Source: Burkholderiaceae bacterium
GTDB taxonomy: Bacteria > Pseudomonadota > Gammaproteobacteria > Burkholderiales > Burkholderiaceae_E
NCBI GenBank assembly: GCA_027493945.1
Contig: JAOSJU010000001.1
Span: 806,001 to 870,000 of the forward strand
Length of the DNA stretch: 64,000 bases
Direction: 5' to 3'
This document shows positions 8,491 to 18,534 of this stretch, piece by piece. How positions within the stretch are numbered: the stretch's first letter is position 1; each line of letters begins with the position of its first letter. Both the position numbers and the translations under genes were made by a program. The notes below the pieces were generated by a model. That model was given only the letters and a program-made list of their open reading frames with translations, made no database searches and was not told the DNA's origin.

Positions 8491-8544
8491 CGGCGAAGCG
8501 GCGACGGCATTGCGCAGGCTTGCAGTGTATCGGGTTGGACGGTG

Positions 8545-9354
8545 TCAGGACATCGAGGCCTCCTGGGTGTGGATCGGCGAACGCAGGCCAGTGGCCTGCG
8601 CCCGGGCCCGGGCAGCGGGCTTGCGGGTCGCACCGGTGCGGCGCGACTCGCCCTCGAGGATGAAGCGATGAACGCGCTGCATCAGCCGATCGAGGATCGC
8701 ATCGGCGATGGTGGCGTCGCCGATCCAGCCGTGCCAATGCTCCACGGGCAACTGGTGGGCGATGATCGTCGCCCGGTGGCCGGCCCGGTCGTCGATGATC
8801 TCGAGCAGGTCGTTGCGCGTCGTCGCATCGATGTTGCCGGTGCCCCAGTCGTCGAGGATCAGCACGCCGGGGCGGGCGCGCTGCGCGCGCCACTTGCCGA
8901 AGCCCCCGGCGCCGGGCAGCACGCGCAGCTCCGCGGGCAGGCGCGGTGCGCGCAGGTACAGCGCGCTGTGCCCGCGCCGGCAGGCGTACTGCGCAAGCGC
9001 GCAGGCCAGCCACGTCTTGCCCAGGCCCGTGGCGCCGCCGAACAGGACCGTGTCGCCGCGCTCGACCCAACCCGAGAGCGCCAGACTCGTGAGCGTCTTG
9101 CGATCGATGCCGCGCACCTCGCCGAACGCGGCGTCCTCGACGGTGGCGTTGGGGTACTTCAGCTGCGCGCGCTGCAGCAGCCGCGCACGCTTGCGATCGC
9201 TGCGTGCGTTGAGCTCGCGATCCACGAGCAGGGCGAGCCGCTCCTCGAAGCTCATGGCGAGCGTCTCGGGTTGGCCCATCTGTTCGAGCAGCCCCTCGGC
9301 GAAGCCGGTCAGTTTGAGCGTGCGCAGGTTGGCGACGGTGGCGTGATCGAGCAT
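8545..9354 (-). CDS. istB: IS21 helper ATPase IstB
   Basis: 269 aa AAA+ helper of IS21 transposition (target selection with IstA). Walker A GATGLGKTWLACALA (~residue 104) and Walker B VLILDDWG (~165) are intact; the N-terminus LKLTGFAEGL is typical. ATG 9354 has GAGG upstream; an alternative ATG at 9384 would overlap the istA stop by 4 nt. The C-terminal ~20 residues are basic. Confidence 0.93.
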   Translation of the reverse strand: MLDHATVANLRTLKLTGFAEGLLEQMGQPETLAMSFEERLALLVDRELNARSDRKRARLLQRAQLKYPNATVEDAAFGEVRGIDRKTLTSLALSGWVERGDTVLFGGATGLGKTWLACALAQYACRRGHSALYLRAPRLPAELRVLPGAGGFGKWRAQRARPGVLILDDWGTGNIDATTRNDLLEIIDDRAGHRATIIAHQLPVEHWHGWIGDATIADAILDRLMQRVHRFILEGESRRTGATRKPAARARAQATGLRSPIHTQEASMS

Positions 9355-9380
9355 GGTCGGTGTCCTCGGTGGATTCGATG

Positions 9381-10906
9381 TCATTGGTAGTAGCCGGGGC
9401 CGCGCACGTGGGCGTGCAGCGGGCTCGTCCAGCCGGAGTCGGTGCCTTGGGGGTCGAGCCGGTCGCGGTTGTTCGCGAGCACGTCGCGCACGTGGCGGTA
9501 CTTGAAGGCGCCCAGCGCCAGCGTGCGCTCGCAGGCCGCCTCGAGCCGCGCGTTGCCGTAGCGCTTGGCAAGCCCCAGCAGCCCCAGGCAGGCGCGGTAG
9601 CCGTGCTCGGGGTGCTTGTTGTGCGCGAGCAGCCGCGTGACGACCTCGCCGGTCGCCACGCCAATGCGCCGGCCCCACTCGATCAGGCGCTGCGGGGTCC
9701 ACTCGAGGTGGGCGCGGTGCGCCGCCGGCATGTGCGCCTCGATGGTCGTGAAGCCGCCGCGGCGAGCCGAGCGCGCGTGGCTGGCCACGCGGTTGCCGCG
9801 CAGCAGCAGCTCCACGGCGCGCTGGGTCAGGCGGGCTTCCAGTTGCTGGCCCACGAGCGCGTGCGGCACGCTGTAGCGGTGGCCGTCGATCTCGACGTGG
9901 TAGTCGATGTGCACCTTCACCGTCTTGAAGCGGGCGAGCTCATAGCGGGTGGGCGGCAGGGGCATGAGCGCCGGACGATCGAGCTCAGTGAACACGCTCG
10001 CGCGCGAGCCGGGCAGCTTCTGGAACGGGCGATCGTTCAGCGACGGCAGCAGCGCCGCGATCGCCGCATCGGCCTGCGCGACGCTCTCGAAGCGCTCGTG
10101 GCGCAGGCGCGCAAGGATCCAGCGGGTCACCACCTGCACCGAGCTCTCCGCGGTGGCCTTGTCCCTGGGCGAACGGGGCCTGGCCGGCAGGACCGAGGTG
10201 CCGTAGTGGCGGGCAAGGTCGCGCACGGTGTCGGCAGCGCGTGGCTCGTAGCGGTTCGGATCGACGATGACCGCACGCGCGTTGTCGGGCACGATCAGCT
10301 GCGGCACGCCGCCGTAGAAGGCGAGCGCGCGCACCATGCACTCGACCCAGTCCTCGAGCTTCTGCGCGCCCGTGGCGCAGGCGAAGGTGTAGCTCGAGGC
10401 GCCCAGCGCCGCGACGAACACCTGGGCACGCCCGCCGCCGTGCAGCGCAACGGGGGGGCCGGCGAAGTCGATGAACAGCTTCTCTCCGGCGCGCCGGTGC
10501 TGGCGCATCGAACGCTTCAGGCGCCGTGCGAACGCCTTGTAGTGCTCGCAGAACTGCGTGTAGCGCCACGTGCGCTCGTGCGGGTGGGCGGCAACATACT
10601 CCTCCCACAGCAGCATCAGCGTCACGCCCTTGCGGTCGAGTTCGCGGTGCACCCGGCCCCAGTCGGGCTCGACGAAGGGCGAGGTGGCCGGCGCGCGCGG
10701 CAGCAGCCGCGCGGCGAGCTGGCGCTCGTCCCACTCGCGCACCGTCTCCCAGTCCAAGGCCGGCGGCGCTGGCCAACCCAGTACTTGGCCACCGCGCCCT
10801 TCGAGACGCCCAGCGCGGCGGCAATGCTCTCGTGGGAGAGCTGCGCCTCCCACTTCAATCGAATCACGTCCTTGATCATGCGTAGAGCCATCCGTGGTTT
10901 CGGCAC
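9381..10906 (-). CDS. istA: IS21 transposase IstA (frame break near N-terminus)
   Basis: DDE transposase. The catalytic core is readable: FIDFAGPPV, VPDNARAVI and the D-x35-E region with RSPRDKATAESSVQ, followed by the Mu-type beta-barrel C-terminus. The helix-turn-helix N-terminus (MALRMIKDVIRLKWEAQLSHES) is in another frame, separated by a single-base shift near 10785 in GCCAAGTACTGGGTTGG. Corrected, the protein starts at GTG 10906 or ATG 10891 and has ~505 aa. Whether the shift is real inactivation or an assembly error cannot be decided here. Confidence 0.88.
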
Positions 10907-10996
10907 CGTCTTCCTCCTGCGGGCAAAACCGCCGAGGGTACGGGCCAGGATCCAGATCTCTACGCAATGCCACAGCCGACGCCGAGGCACCGGTCA

Positions 10997-11125
10997 CGAT
11001 CGCCGAAACGTTCGGTCACGTTGCCGAAACGGCCGGTCACGATGCGCCGAAATGCGCGGTCACATTCGGCCGAAATGCGCGGTCACATTGCCGAAACGGG
11101 CGGTCACGATGGGCCGAAATACGCA
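10997..11125. repeat. IS21 right-end transposase-binding repeats
   Basis: At least five copies of GGTCAC(G/A)-N-GCCGAAA-type units ending in the terminal repeat, mirroring the left-end array. Their regular ~20-nt spacing can mimic a short CRISPR but the units are degenerate and belong to the IS. Confidence 0.75.
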
Positions 11126-11361
11126 CACAAGGCAGTCGCTGGTCAGTACCAGTCGCTGCGCAACCAGGCACGGATCTTCCGGGAGATCGAGCTGCTGGAC
11201 GGTATGGAGCCCGAGAAAGCCAAGACGCGCCTATTCGCGATCGCGGAGGCGCGCGACGAACTGAATCAGCGGGCGCCAGCCCCCGCACGTGGTGACTACG
11301 AACTGGCAAAGCAGGATATCGATGGCGGCCGCGCCCGATACCGCAGAGACGAGGCCAAACC

Positions 11362-12181
11362 GTGACCATCAACAGCCACCTCACGAGCCTCGCAAACCAT
11401 GCGATCCTGCGCGACGACGAGAAGGCCAGCGTGCAGCGCTCAATTGCGGCGCTGCAAACCCGCCTGGGCAATCACCTCGGCAATCAGATCGGTCAGCACT
11501 TTGTATTCGGCTCCTATAGCCGAGGAACCATCCTGCCCCGTTCGATGGACCCACAATCCGACGTCGATTACATGGTGGTTTTTGCCGACACCGGGCTACA
11601 GCCGCAAAGCTACCTGGATCGTCTGCGGCGGTTCGCAGAGGCCCGGTACGCCCGCTCCGGAAGTGGAGCAGTCGCACCCGACGGTCGTGCTGGAACTCAA
11701 CCATATCCGCTTCGAGCTGGTGCCTGCCGTGCAGAAATGGTTCAGCGGCCTGCAGATTCCAGGCAAAGGCTCCGGCTATCAGAGTTGGCAGGATACCGAC
11801 CCGAACGGTTTCAATCAGACGTTGAGCAATGCAAACCAGGCCAATGGCAATCTGATCAAACCGCTCGTCCGGGTCATGAAGTACTGGAATGCCACGGCAA
11901 AGCACCCGTTCGAGTCCTATGCCCTGGAGAAACACATTGCCGGGCAGACATATGGTTTCTTGGGGTTGCTTGGCTCTCGCCAATTGGCAGACTTCTTCTT
12001 TCAGGCTGTCGACTCGTTGGATGTGGGCTGGTCCGCACCGCAATGGAAGCGAGACGCGGTAGGCCGCCTGAAACAGCTCGCATCGCTTGCACGGTCCCAA
12101 GAACGTTCCGGCAATTCCATTCAGGCGGAATCCACCATCAAGCGCCTACTGCCGGACGTTGGCGGCCTACTGGGGATCTGA
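11362..12181 (+). pseudogene. SMODS nucleotidyltransferase (CD-NTase), frameshifted
   Basis: A second-messenger nucleotide cyclase of the SMODS class, starting at GTG 11362 that overlaps the SLATT stop. Catalytic signature is intact: GSYSRGT (residues 50-56) and SDVDYMVVF with the metal-binding D67/D69. After RYARS (~residue 99) one extra G at 11659 shifts the frame; the rest (EVEQSHPTVVLELNHI then FELVPAV, third acidic region, and helical C-terminus) continues in the other frame to TGA 12179-12181. Corrected length is 272 aa. hsdR follows after 3 nt. In CBASS such enzymes make cyclic oligonucleotides after phage sensing and switch on the partner effector, here SLATT. Confidence 0.85.
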
Positions 12182-12184
12182 GTC

Positions 12185-15100
12185 ATGGACAGCTTCCGCT
12201 TCGACGAAAAATACCTCTCCCAGATCCCGGCCCTGCAGGTACTGGTCAACCTGGGCTTCCAGTACCTGACGCCAGCCGAGGCACTGGCAGCACGCGGCGG
12301 CAAGGCCGGCCACGTCCTGCTGGAGGAGATCCTGCGCGATCAACTGAAGAAGCTGAACCGCATCCAGCACAAGGGTGGCAGCTATCTCTTCAGCGAGGAG
12401 AACATCCAGAGTGCCATCCAGCGACTGAAGAACGTGAAGTACGACGGCCTGCTCAAGACCAACGAGACGGTCTACGATCTGCTGACGCTGGGCGTGGCGC
12501 TGGAGCAATCCGTCGAGGGTGACCTGAAGAGCTTCACGCTGAATTACGTGGACTGGCGCAACCCGGCCAACAACGTCTACCACGTGGCAGCCGAGTTCGC
12601 GGTGGAGCGCACCCGCAGCGCCGAGACCTGTCGGCCCGACATCGTGCTGTTCGTCAACGGCATTCCCTTCGCGGTAATCGAATGCAAGTCTCCGAAGGTC
12701 GAAGTCGCCCGGGCCGTTTCGCAGACCATCCGCAACCAGCGCGACGAGTACATCCCGCGCCTGTTCACCTACGTGCAGACGGTGCTGGCGGTGAACAAGA
12801 ACGAGGCCCGCTATGGCACCACCGGCACGCCGGCGAAGTTCTGGTCGAAGTGGAAGGAGGACGTGGCGGACACAGACTTGTCGCCGCTGCTGGAGCGCCC
12901 GCTGCCGGAATCGGTGAAAGCCTCGCTGTTCGATCTGGCTTTTGCGGAACTGGGCGTGCGCGAGGAAGTGGCGCCCTATCTCGTGGGCCGGCAGGTGACC
13001 GAGCAGGACCGCACGCTCTACGCGCTGTGCCGCCCCGAGCGCCTGTTGGAGACGGCCTGGGCCTTCACCGTGTTCGACGGCGGCGTGCGAAAGATCGCGC
13101 GCTACCAGCAGGTGTTCGCCATCCGCGAGGTTCTGGCCCGCGTACGGCAGACGGACGAGAGCGGCAAGCGTCAGGGCGGCATCGTCTGGCACACCCAGGG
13201 CTCGGGCAAGTCGCTGACCATGGTGATGTTGGCCCGCGCTCTGGCGCTGGAGCCGGCTATCCGCAACCCGCGCATCGTGCTGGTGACGGACCGGGTGGAT
13301 CTGGACAAACAGCTCGGCAACACCTTCGCCGCCTGCGGTCTGTCGCCCGATCGCGCCGAGAGCGGGCGCCACCTGGTGGAGCTGATGTCCGACGGAAAGG
13401 CACACATCGTCACCACCCTGGTGCACAAGTTCGACAAGGCGCTGGCCTACAGGAAGTTCAGCGACGCTTCGCCCGATATCTTCGTTCTGGTGGACGAGAC
13501 CCAGCGCACCCAGTTGGGCGGTTACTCGGCGCGTATGCGCCAGATGTTTCCCAATGCCTGCTACATCGGCTTTACCGGCACGCCGCTGCTCACTCGCGAG
13601 AAGAGCGACGTCGCCAGGTTCGGCGGTGTGATCCACACCTACGCCATCGACCAGGCGGTAGCCGATGGCGCCATCGTGCCGCTGCTCTACGAAGGGCGGA
13701 TGGTGGAGCTGGAACAGAACCAGGCCGCCATCGACATCTGGTTCGAGCGCCACACCCGAGGGGCTGACCGACCAGCAGAAGGCCGACCTGAAGAAGAAGT
13801 ACGCGCGCGCCGAAATGCTCAACAAGGCCGAGCAGGTGGTCTACATGCGCGCGTTCGACATCAGCGAGCATTACCGCCAGAACTGGCAGGGCACCGGCTT
13901 CAAGGCACAGCTGGTGGCGCCCAACAAGGCCGCGGCGCTGCGCTACAAGGCATTTCTGGACGAGCTGGGCGCGGTCACTAGCGAGGTGATCATCTCCCCG
14001 CCGGACGAGCGCGAGGGCTTCGACGAGATCGACGCCGAGAAATCGACTGATGTCGTGGTGGCCTTCTGGCAGCGCATGATGAAGCGCTACGGTTCGGAGG
14101 AGGACTACGTCAAGCAGATCGTCAATGCCTTCAAGTTCGGCGACGAGCCCGAGATCCTGATCGTGGTGGACAAGCTGCTCACCGGCTTCGATGCGCCGCG
14201 CAACACGGTGCTCTATCTGGCCCGCCGCCTGAAGGACCACACCCTGCTGCAGGCTATCGCCCGGGTCAACCGACTGTACGAGGATGACACCGGCAGCCGC
14301 ACCAAGGATTTCGGCTACGTGATCGACTATGTAGGCGTACTCGGCGAGCTGGACCAGGCGCTGACCACCTACAGCGCGCTGGAGGGCTTCGAGGAGGCGG
14401 ACCTGAAGGGTGCGTTGGCCTCGATCCACGAGGAGACCCGGGCACTGCCGCAGCGCCATGCCGAACTGTGGGACGTCTTCAAGACAGTGAAGAACCGCCA
14501 GGACGAGGAAGGTTTCGAACTGCTGCTGGCTGATGAAAGGCTGCGCGCCGGCTTCTACGAACGACTGTCGGCCTACGCGAAGACGCTGGCGATTGCGCTG
14601 TCCAGCGAACGCTTCATCACCGACACGCCCGAACAGAAACTGCGCGCCTACAAGAACGACCTGAAGCGGTTTGTCAACCTGAAGGCAGCCGTGAAACTGC
14701 GCTATGCCGAATCCGTGGACTACCGGGATTTCGAGCCGCGCATCCAGAAGCTGCTGGACACGCACATCTCGGCCTCCGAGGTGGTGCAGCTCAATGCGCC
14801 GGTGAATATCTTCGACGAGGCTGCTTTCCAGAAGGTGGTCGAGGAGCAAGGCGCAGGCAGCGAGAAGAACCCGGGCGCCAAGGCCGACATGATCGCTCAC
14901 GCCACCCGGCGCGCCATCCATGAGCGGCTGGAACAGGATCCAGCGTTCTACGAGAAGTTCTCCAGGCTGATCCAGCAGGCCATCGACGACTACCGCGCGA
15001 AACGTCTGTCCGATCTGGAATACCTGCAGCGTGTCACCGAGATCAAGAACGCCGTGGTGTCGCGCAAGGGTGATGACCTGCCACCGGCACTGAACGACGA

Positions 15101-15401
15101 CGCCGACGCAGCCGCCGTCTATGGCCTGCTGCGCCCCTTCGTGGCGAACCACCTGAGCGACGCCGCGCGGGTCCGGACAACCGCCGCCGAGGCAGCCATG
15201 GCGGTGTGGGACATCTTCCGGCGCAACCGCAAGGTGGGCTACTGGGATGACCTCGACGCCCAGCGCCGCACCATGAACGAGATCGACGACTACCTCTACG
15301 ACGAGGTGAAGGGTGCGCGGGGCATCGCGCTCTCCACCGACGAGATGGACGAGATCATCGAGAAGACCATGCAACTCGCTCGTCATCGGATGGCCGGGTG
15401 A
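12185..15401 (+). CDS. hsdR: Type I restriction endonuclease subunit HsdR (one frame break)
   Basis: Motor and nuclease of the R-M system. PD-(D/E)xK nuclease: CRPDIVLFV then AVIECKSP (~residues 143-167). SF2 translocase: Walker A QGSGKSLTM (~338), DEAH-like LVDETQRTQ (~437), FTGTPLL (motif III). A single extra C in ACACCC at 13755-13757 moves the frame from 12185 to the one ending at TGA 15401; removing it joins WFERHT to EGLTDQQKADL and restores ~1071 aa with motifs V-VI (VDKLLTGFDAP, QAIARVNR) and the C-terminal helical domain. The stop overlaps the next gene (GTGA, 15398-15401). Confidence 0.93.
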
Positions 15402-16108
15402 AGACCGTGGTCGGTATCCTGACCTACGGCCGCGACACCATCCGCTACGAAGTACGCTTCCTGGCATCGCGGCAGTCCTTGGGCATCGAGGTGCACCCCG
15501 ACAGCCGTGTGCTGGTGCGCGCGCCAGTCGATTGCCCCGAGGCATTGATTGCCGAGCGCGTGCAGAAACGCGCCGGCTGGATCAGCCGGCAATTGGCCGA
15601 GTTCGAGCGCTATCGTCCCCGCACCCCGGCGCGGCAGTACGTCAGCGGCGAAACGCATCTGTACCTCGGCCGGCAATACCGGTTGAAGTTGCTGCAAGGC
15701 GAGACGGCCGACGTGAAGCTCGCGCGCGGCCAACTGCTCGTGAGCCTGTCCGGCGACCCTGATCCGGATCGCATCAAGACGTTGCTGCATGACTGGTATC
15801 TCGAACGCGCCCGGGCCGTGTTCAGCGACGTGCTCGACACCATCCTCGCTCGCTTCGAGCGCGCCGAGCGCCCGCGCCTGATCGTGCGCACCATGCAATC
15901 GCGCTGGGGCAGCCTGTCGCGCGCCGGCACCATGACCTTGAATGTCAATCTGGTACGCGCGCCGCGCCCCTGCATCGAGTACGTGGTGGCCCACGAGCTA
16001 TGCCACACCAGGCACCGCGACCACGACACGCGGTTCTTCAAGCTGCTGCGGCAAGTGATGCCTGACTGGGAGCTACGCAAGCAGCGACTCGAAGCAGCGC
16101 TGCTGTAA
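15398..16108 (+). CDS. YgjP/M48-type zinc metallopeptidase in R-M operon
   Basis: 236 aa, DUF45/YgjP-like family. The zinc-binding motif HELCHTRHRDHD is at ~residues 197-208, preceded by the family signature MQSRWGSLSRAGTM. The GTG start at 15398 overlaps the hsdR stop by 4 nt. Genes of this family frequently follow hsdR in type I loci; the substrate is unknown. It is the last cistron of the operon; the 141 bp up to the IS1634 end (16109-16249) contain no gene that I can see. Confidence 0.87.
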   Translation: MKTVVGILTYGRDTIRYEVRFLASRQSLGIEVHPDSRVLVRAPVDCPEALIAERVQKRAGWISRQLAEFERYRPRTPARQYVSGETHLYLGRQYRLKLLQGETADVKLARGQLLVSLSGDPDPDRIKTLLHDWYLERARAVFSDVLDTILARFERAERPRLIVRTMQSRWGSLSRAGTMTLNVNLVRAPRPCIEYVVAHELCHTRHRDHDTRFFKLLRQVMPDWELRKQRLEAALL

Positions 16109-16250
16109 GGGCACGTCTCGAGACCGCGGCCTACGGATCTCCGCGAGAAGCATCGCGAACATCGGGTCCCGGTCCGATCCCGGTGAGCTCCACGATCCTG
16201 ATACTCGCCAAAGGCCCCATCGCATCAATCCGGAAAGCGACCTACCCGCC

Positions 16251-16664
16251 CTACATTCCGCACTTCGAATGGCGTATTAGATCGCAATTGCGCGTGCAAT
16301 TTGGGCGGATCAGGGCTTGGCCGGATGTGCTGCGTCGATGAGTCGTTCGGAATCGGCCTCCCGGGCCCTGAGCAGTTTTTTTCACCAAGCGATAGTTGTC
16401 GATCGCTTGACGCAGCAACTTCGCCTGTTCGGGCGTGACGTAGCGATGCGCGATCTTGCCGGCGCGCATGCGACCCCACTCGTAGTACGGGCCGTGCCGC
16501 GCTGAAGGGTCAGTCGCGCACCGGCAGTTCGGTTTGCCGCACTTCATCATCCGCTCGCTGAGCGAACCGGAGCACAGCAATTCGATCTCGCCGAGCCTTG
16601 CGCGCAGCTTTGCGATGCGCTGGCGCGCCGCGTCGACTTGCCTGGTCGAGGGTTTTTTCACCAC
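16251..16664 (-). CDS. DUF6788-type protein within IS1634
   Basis: 137 aa, divergent from the transposase and ending inside the left terminal repeat. Visible features: a helical N-terminus (RQRIAKLRARLGEIELLCSG), a putative zinc knuckle CGKPNCRC (~residues 42-49), and GPYYEWGRMRAGKIAHRYV. This is the pattern of small DUF6788 proteins that accompany IS1634/IS4-like transposases; function unknown. The last ~25 residues look like read-through into the IS end. Confidence 0.65.
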   Translation of the reverse strand: MVKKPSTRQVDAARQRIAKLRARLGEIELLCSGSLSERMMKCGKPNCRCATDPSARHGPYYEWGRMRAGKIAHRYVTPEQAKLLRQAIDNYRLVKKTAQGPGGRFRTTHRRSTSGQALIRPNCTRNCDLIRHSKCGM

Positions 16665-16735
16665 GGAGGATGCATTCTTCGGCAGCGGTGGGCTTGATTC
16701 GACGGCGGTCTTACGTATGAGATATCACAAGAGCA

Positions 16736-18458
16736 ATGGCAGAGCAACCCTCCCCCGACGCGCAGCTCGATCTGCTGACCGAGCGCCTGGGCCCGCTACC
16801 CCTGCTCAACCACTTCCTCGATCGCAGCGGCGTGCTCGAGATCCTCGAGAAGCACGTCGATGGCGATGCGCGCTCGCACCGCTCCGCCGTTTCTCACACG
16901 CAGGCGCTGGGCGTGCTGCTGCGCTCGATCGTCGTCGAGCGCGAGCCGGTCTACCGCCAGCAGGAGACCGCGGTGTCGTTCGCCGGCGGCCTGTTCGGCC
17001 TGAGCACCGCCGACCTGTCGCACCTCACCGACGACCGCATCGGACGGGCGCTCGAGCGCTTGTTCGACGTGGACCGGGCGGCATTGCTGACCGAGGTCGT
17101 CGTCACGCTTGCGCGACGCTTCGGCGTGCGCTTCGATCGGCTGCACAACGACTCGACTTCGGTCTCCTTTTGCGGGCAGTACCGCGCAGCCTCGGGACGC
17201 AGCGTTCGCGCTCGTCGGGCACCTGCGATCACCTACGGCTACAGCAAAGACCACCGGCCCGATCTGAAGCAGTTGCTGTTCATCCTGACCATCGACGGCG
17301 ACGATGGCGTGCCGGTGCACTTTCGGTGCGCCAGCGGCAACGTCGCCGATGCCGTCACCCACATCGACACCTGGAACACGCTGCGCGAGATCGCCGGGCG
17401 CGCGGATTTCCTCTACGTCGCCGACAGCAAGCTGTGCTCACGCCCGAACATGGACTACATCGCGCGCCACGGCGGGCGCTTCGTGACGGTGATGCCGCGC
17501 AACCGCCGAGGAGGATGCCCAGTTCCGGCACTGGATCCAGACGCATACGCCGCACTGGGAACTCGTCTGGCAGCGACCCAACCCGAGAAACGCCGAGGGC
17601 CCGCGCGACGAGTGGTACGTCTTTTGCCCCGAGGTGCCTTCGGCCGAGGCCTACCCCATCGTCTGGGTCTGGAGCACCTTGCTCACGCTCAGCCGGGGCT
17701 ACCGGCGCCAGAGGAACGTGGCCGCCGCCATCGATCACCTCGTGGACATCAAGCGCAGGCTCGGTGCGGCCCGCGCCCGTCTGCGCGGGGCTGCGCAAAT
17801 CGATCAAGAGGTCGACGAGGTCCTCGCCCGCTATCAGGCCGGCCGATACCTGAAGGTCAGCCGCGTCGTGCGCGAGGAGCACGTCTTTCGCCAGGCGCGC
17901 CGCGGCAGGCCCGGGCCCGACACCGCCTACCGCAAGATCACCAAGCGGCGCTACGACATCGAGTGGACGCTCGACACCGAGGCCATCGCCTACGACCAGA
18001 AGTCCGACGGCATGTACCCGTTGATGACCAACGACCGCAGCCTGTCGGGCGCGCAGGTCCTCATCGCCCACAAGGGCCAACCTTGCATCGAGCGGCGCTT
18101 CGAGCAGCTCAAATCCGTGCATGAGATCGCGCCGGTGTTCCTGAAGAACGAATCGCGCATCGAGGCGCTGTTCACTGTCTACTTCCTCGCCCTCGTCGTG
18201 CAAGCGCTCATCGAGCGCGAACTGCGCCTCGCGATGAAGCGCCACAAGATCGACGCACTGCCGCTGTATCCGGAGAGCCGCGCCTGTCGTCGGCCCACGA
18301 CCGAACACATCCTGCGCCTGTTCAGCCTCGCCGAGCGCCACACCCTGCGCGCCAACGGCGCCACCCTGAAGGTCTTCGAGCCCGAACTCACCGAACTCCA
18401 ACTCACGGTACTCGAACTGCTCGGCGTGCCCGCTCGCGCCTACCGTCGAGCCAGCTAA
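16736..18458 (+). CDS. IS1634-family transposase (one frame break)
   Basis: IS4-superfamily DDE transposase of ~570 aa when corrected. N-terminal part has LLNHFLDRSGVLEILEKHV, the first Asp in FDRLHNDSTSVSF, and FLYVADSKLCS (second Asp). The frame breaks by +1 net near 17505 (VMPRNR to AEEDAQFRHW) and resumes to TAA 18458 with the Y-REK-like region CIERRFEQLKSVHEIAPVFLK. IS1634 transposases are single-frame proteins, so the shift is inactivation or error, not programmed frameshifting. Confidence 0.88.
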
Positions 18459-18534
18459 CCGTCGGTGCCTCCAGGGGCTGCTAATTCACCGCTATTGCGC
18501 GAATCGAAGTGCGGAATGTAGGACCCGCGTGCGC

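Larger units (their letters stand above)
8380..11125 (-). mobile_element. IS21-family insertion sequence
   Basis: 2746 bp. Terminal inverted repeats TGCGTATTTCGGC (8380-8392) and GCCGAAATACGCA (11113-11125) begin TG and end CA, as in IS21. The element is flanked by a 5-bp target duplication CACAA (8375-8379 and 11126-11130). It carries istA and istB on the minus strand and arrays of GTGACC/TTTCGGC repeats at both ends. The intact duplication indicates simple transposition into the SLATT gene. Confidence 0.95.
8111..11365 (+). pseudogene. SLATT-domain effector gene split by IS21
   Basis: Codons 1-89 run from ATG 8111 to 8379; removing the IS and one copy of its CACAA duplication joins them to 11131-11365 in the same frame, giving a 167-aa protein. 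The joined product has an amphipathic N-terminus, two membrane segments (residues ~37-57, ~61-82) and the soluble SLATT helical tail (YQSLRNQARIFREIELLDG). SLATT proteins are predicted pore-forming effectors of nucleotide-second-messenger immunity (CBASS-like). Original overlaps are preserved: ATGA with hsdS and GTGA with the SMODS gene (11362-11365). In this genome the effector is knocked out. Confidence 0.85.
16250..18522 (+). mobile_element. IS1634-family insertion sequence with passenger gene
   Basis: 2273 bp. Terminal inverted repeats CCTACATTCCGCACTTCGA (16250-16268) and its near-exact complement ending at 18522. A 6-bp target duplication ACCCGC flanks it (16244-16249 and 18523-18528), so the insertion is simple and recent enough to be readable. 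Contains the transposase on the plus strand and a DUF6788 gene on the minus strand. It landed 7 bp beyond the stop codon of the Bug-protein gene. Confidence 0.92.

Noticed and set aside
8380..8500. Regular short repeats resembling a CRISPR array
   Set aside because: They are degenerate GTGACC/TTTCGGC units confined to the ends of IS21, mirrored at the other end and copied in the remnant at 28076; there are no unique spacers.
16736..18458. Programmed translational frameshift in the IS1634 or IS701 transposase
   Set aside because: These families use a single frame, and similar breaks occur in unrelated core genes, so error or decay is more likely.
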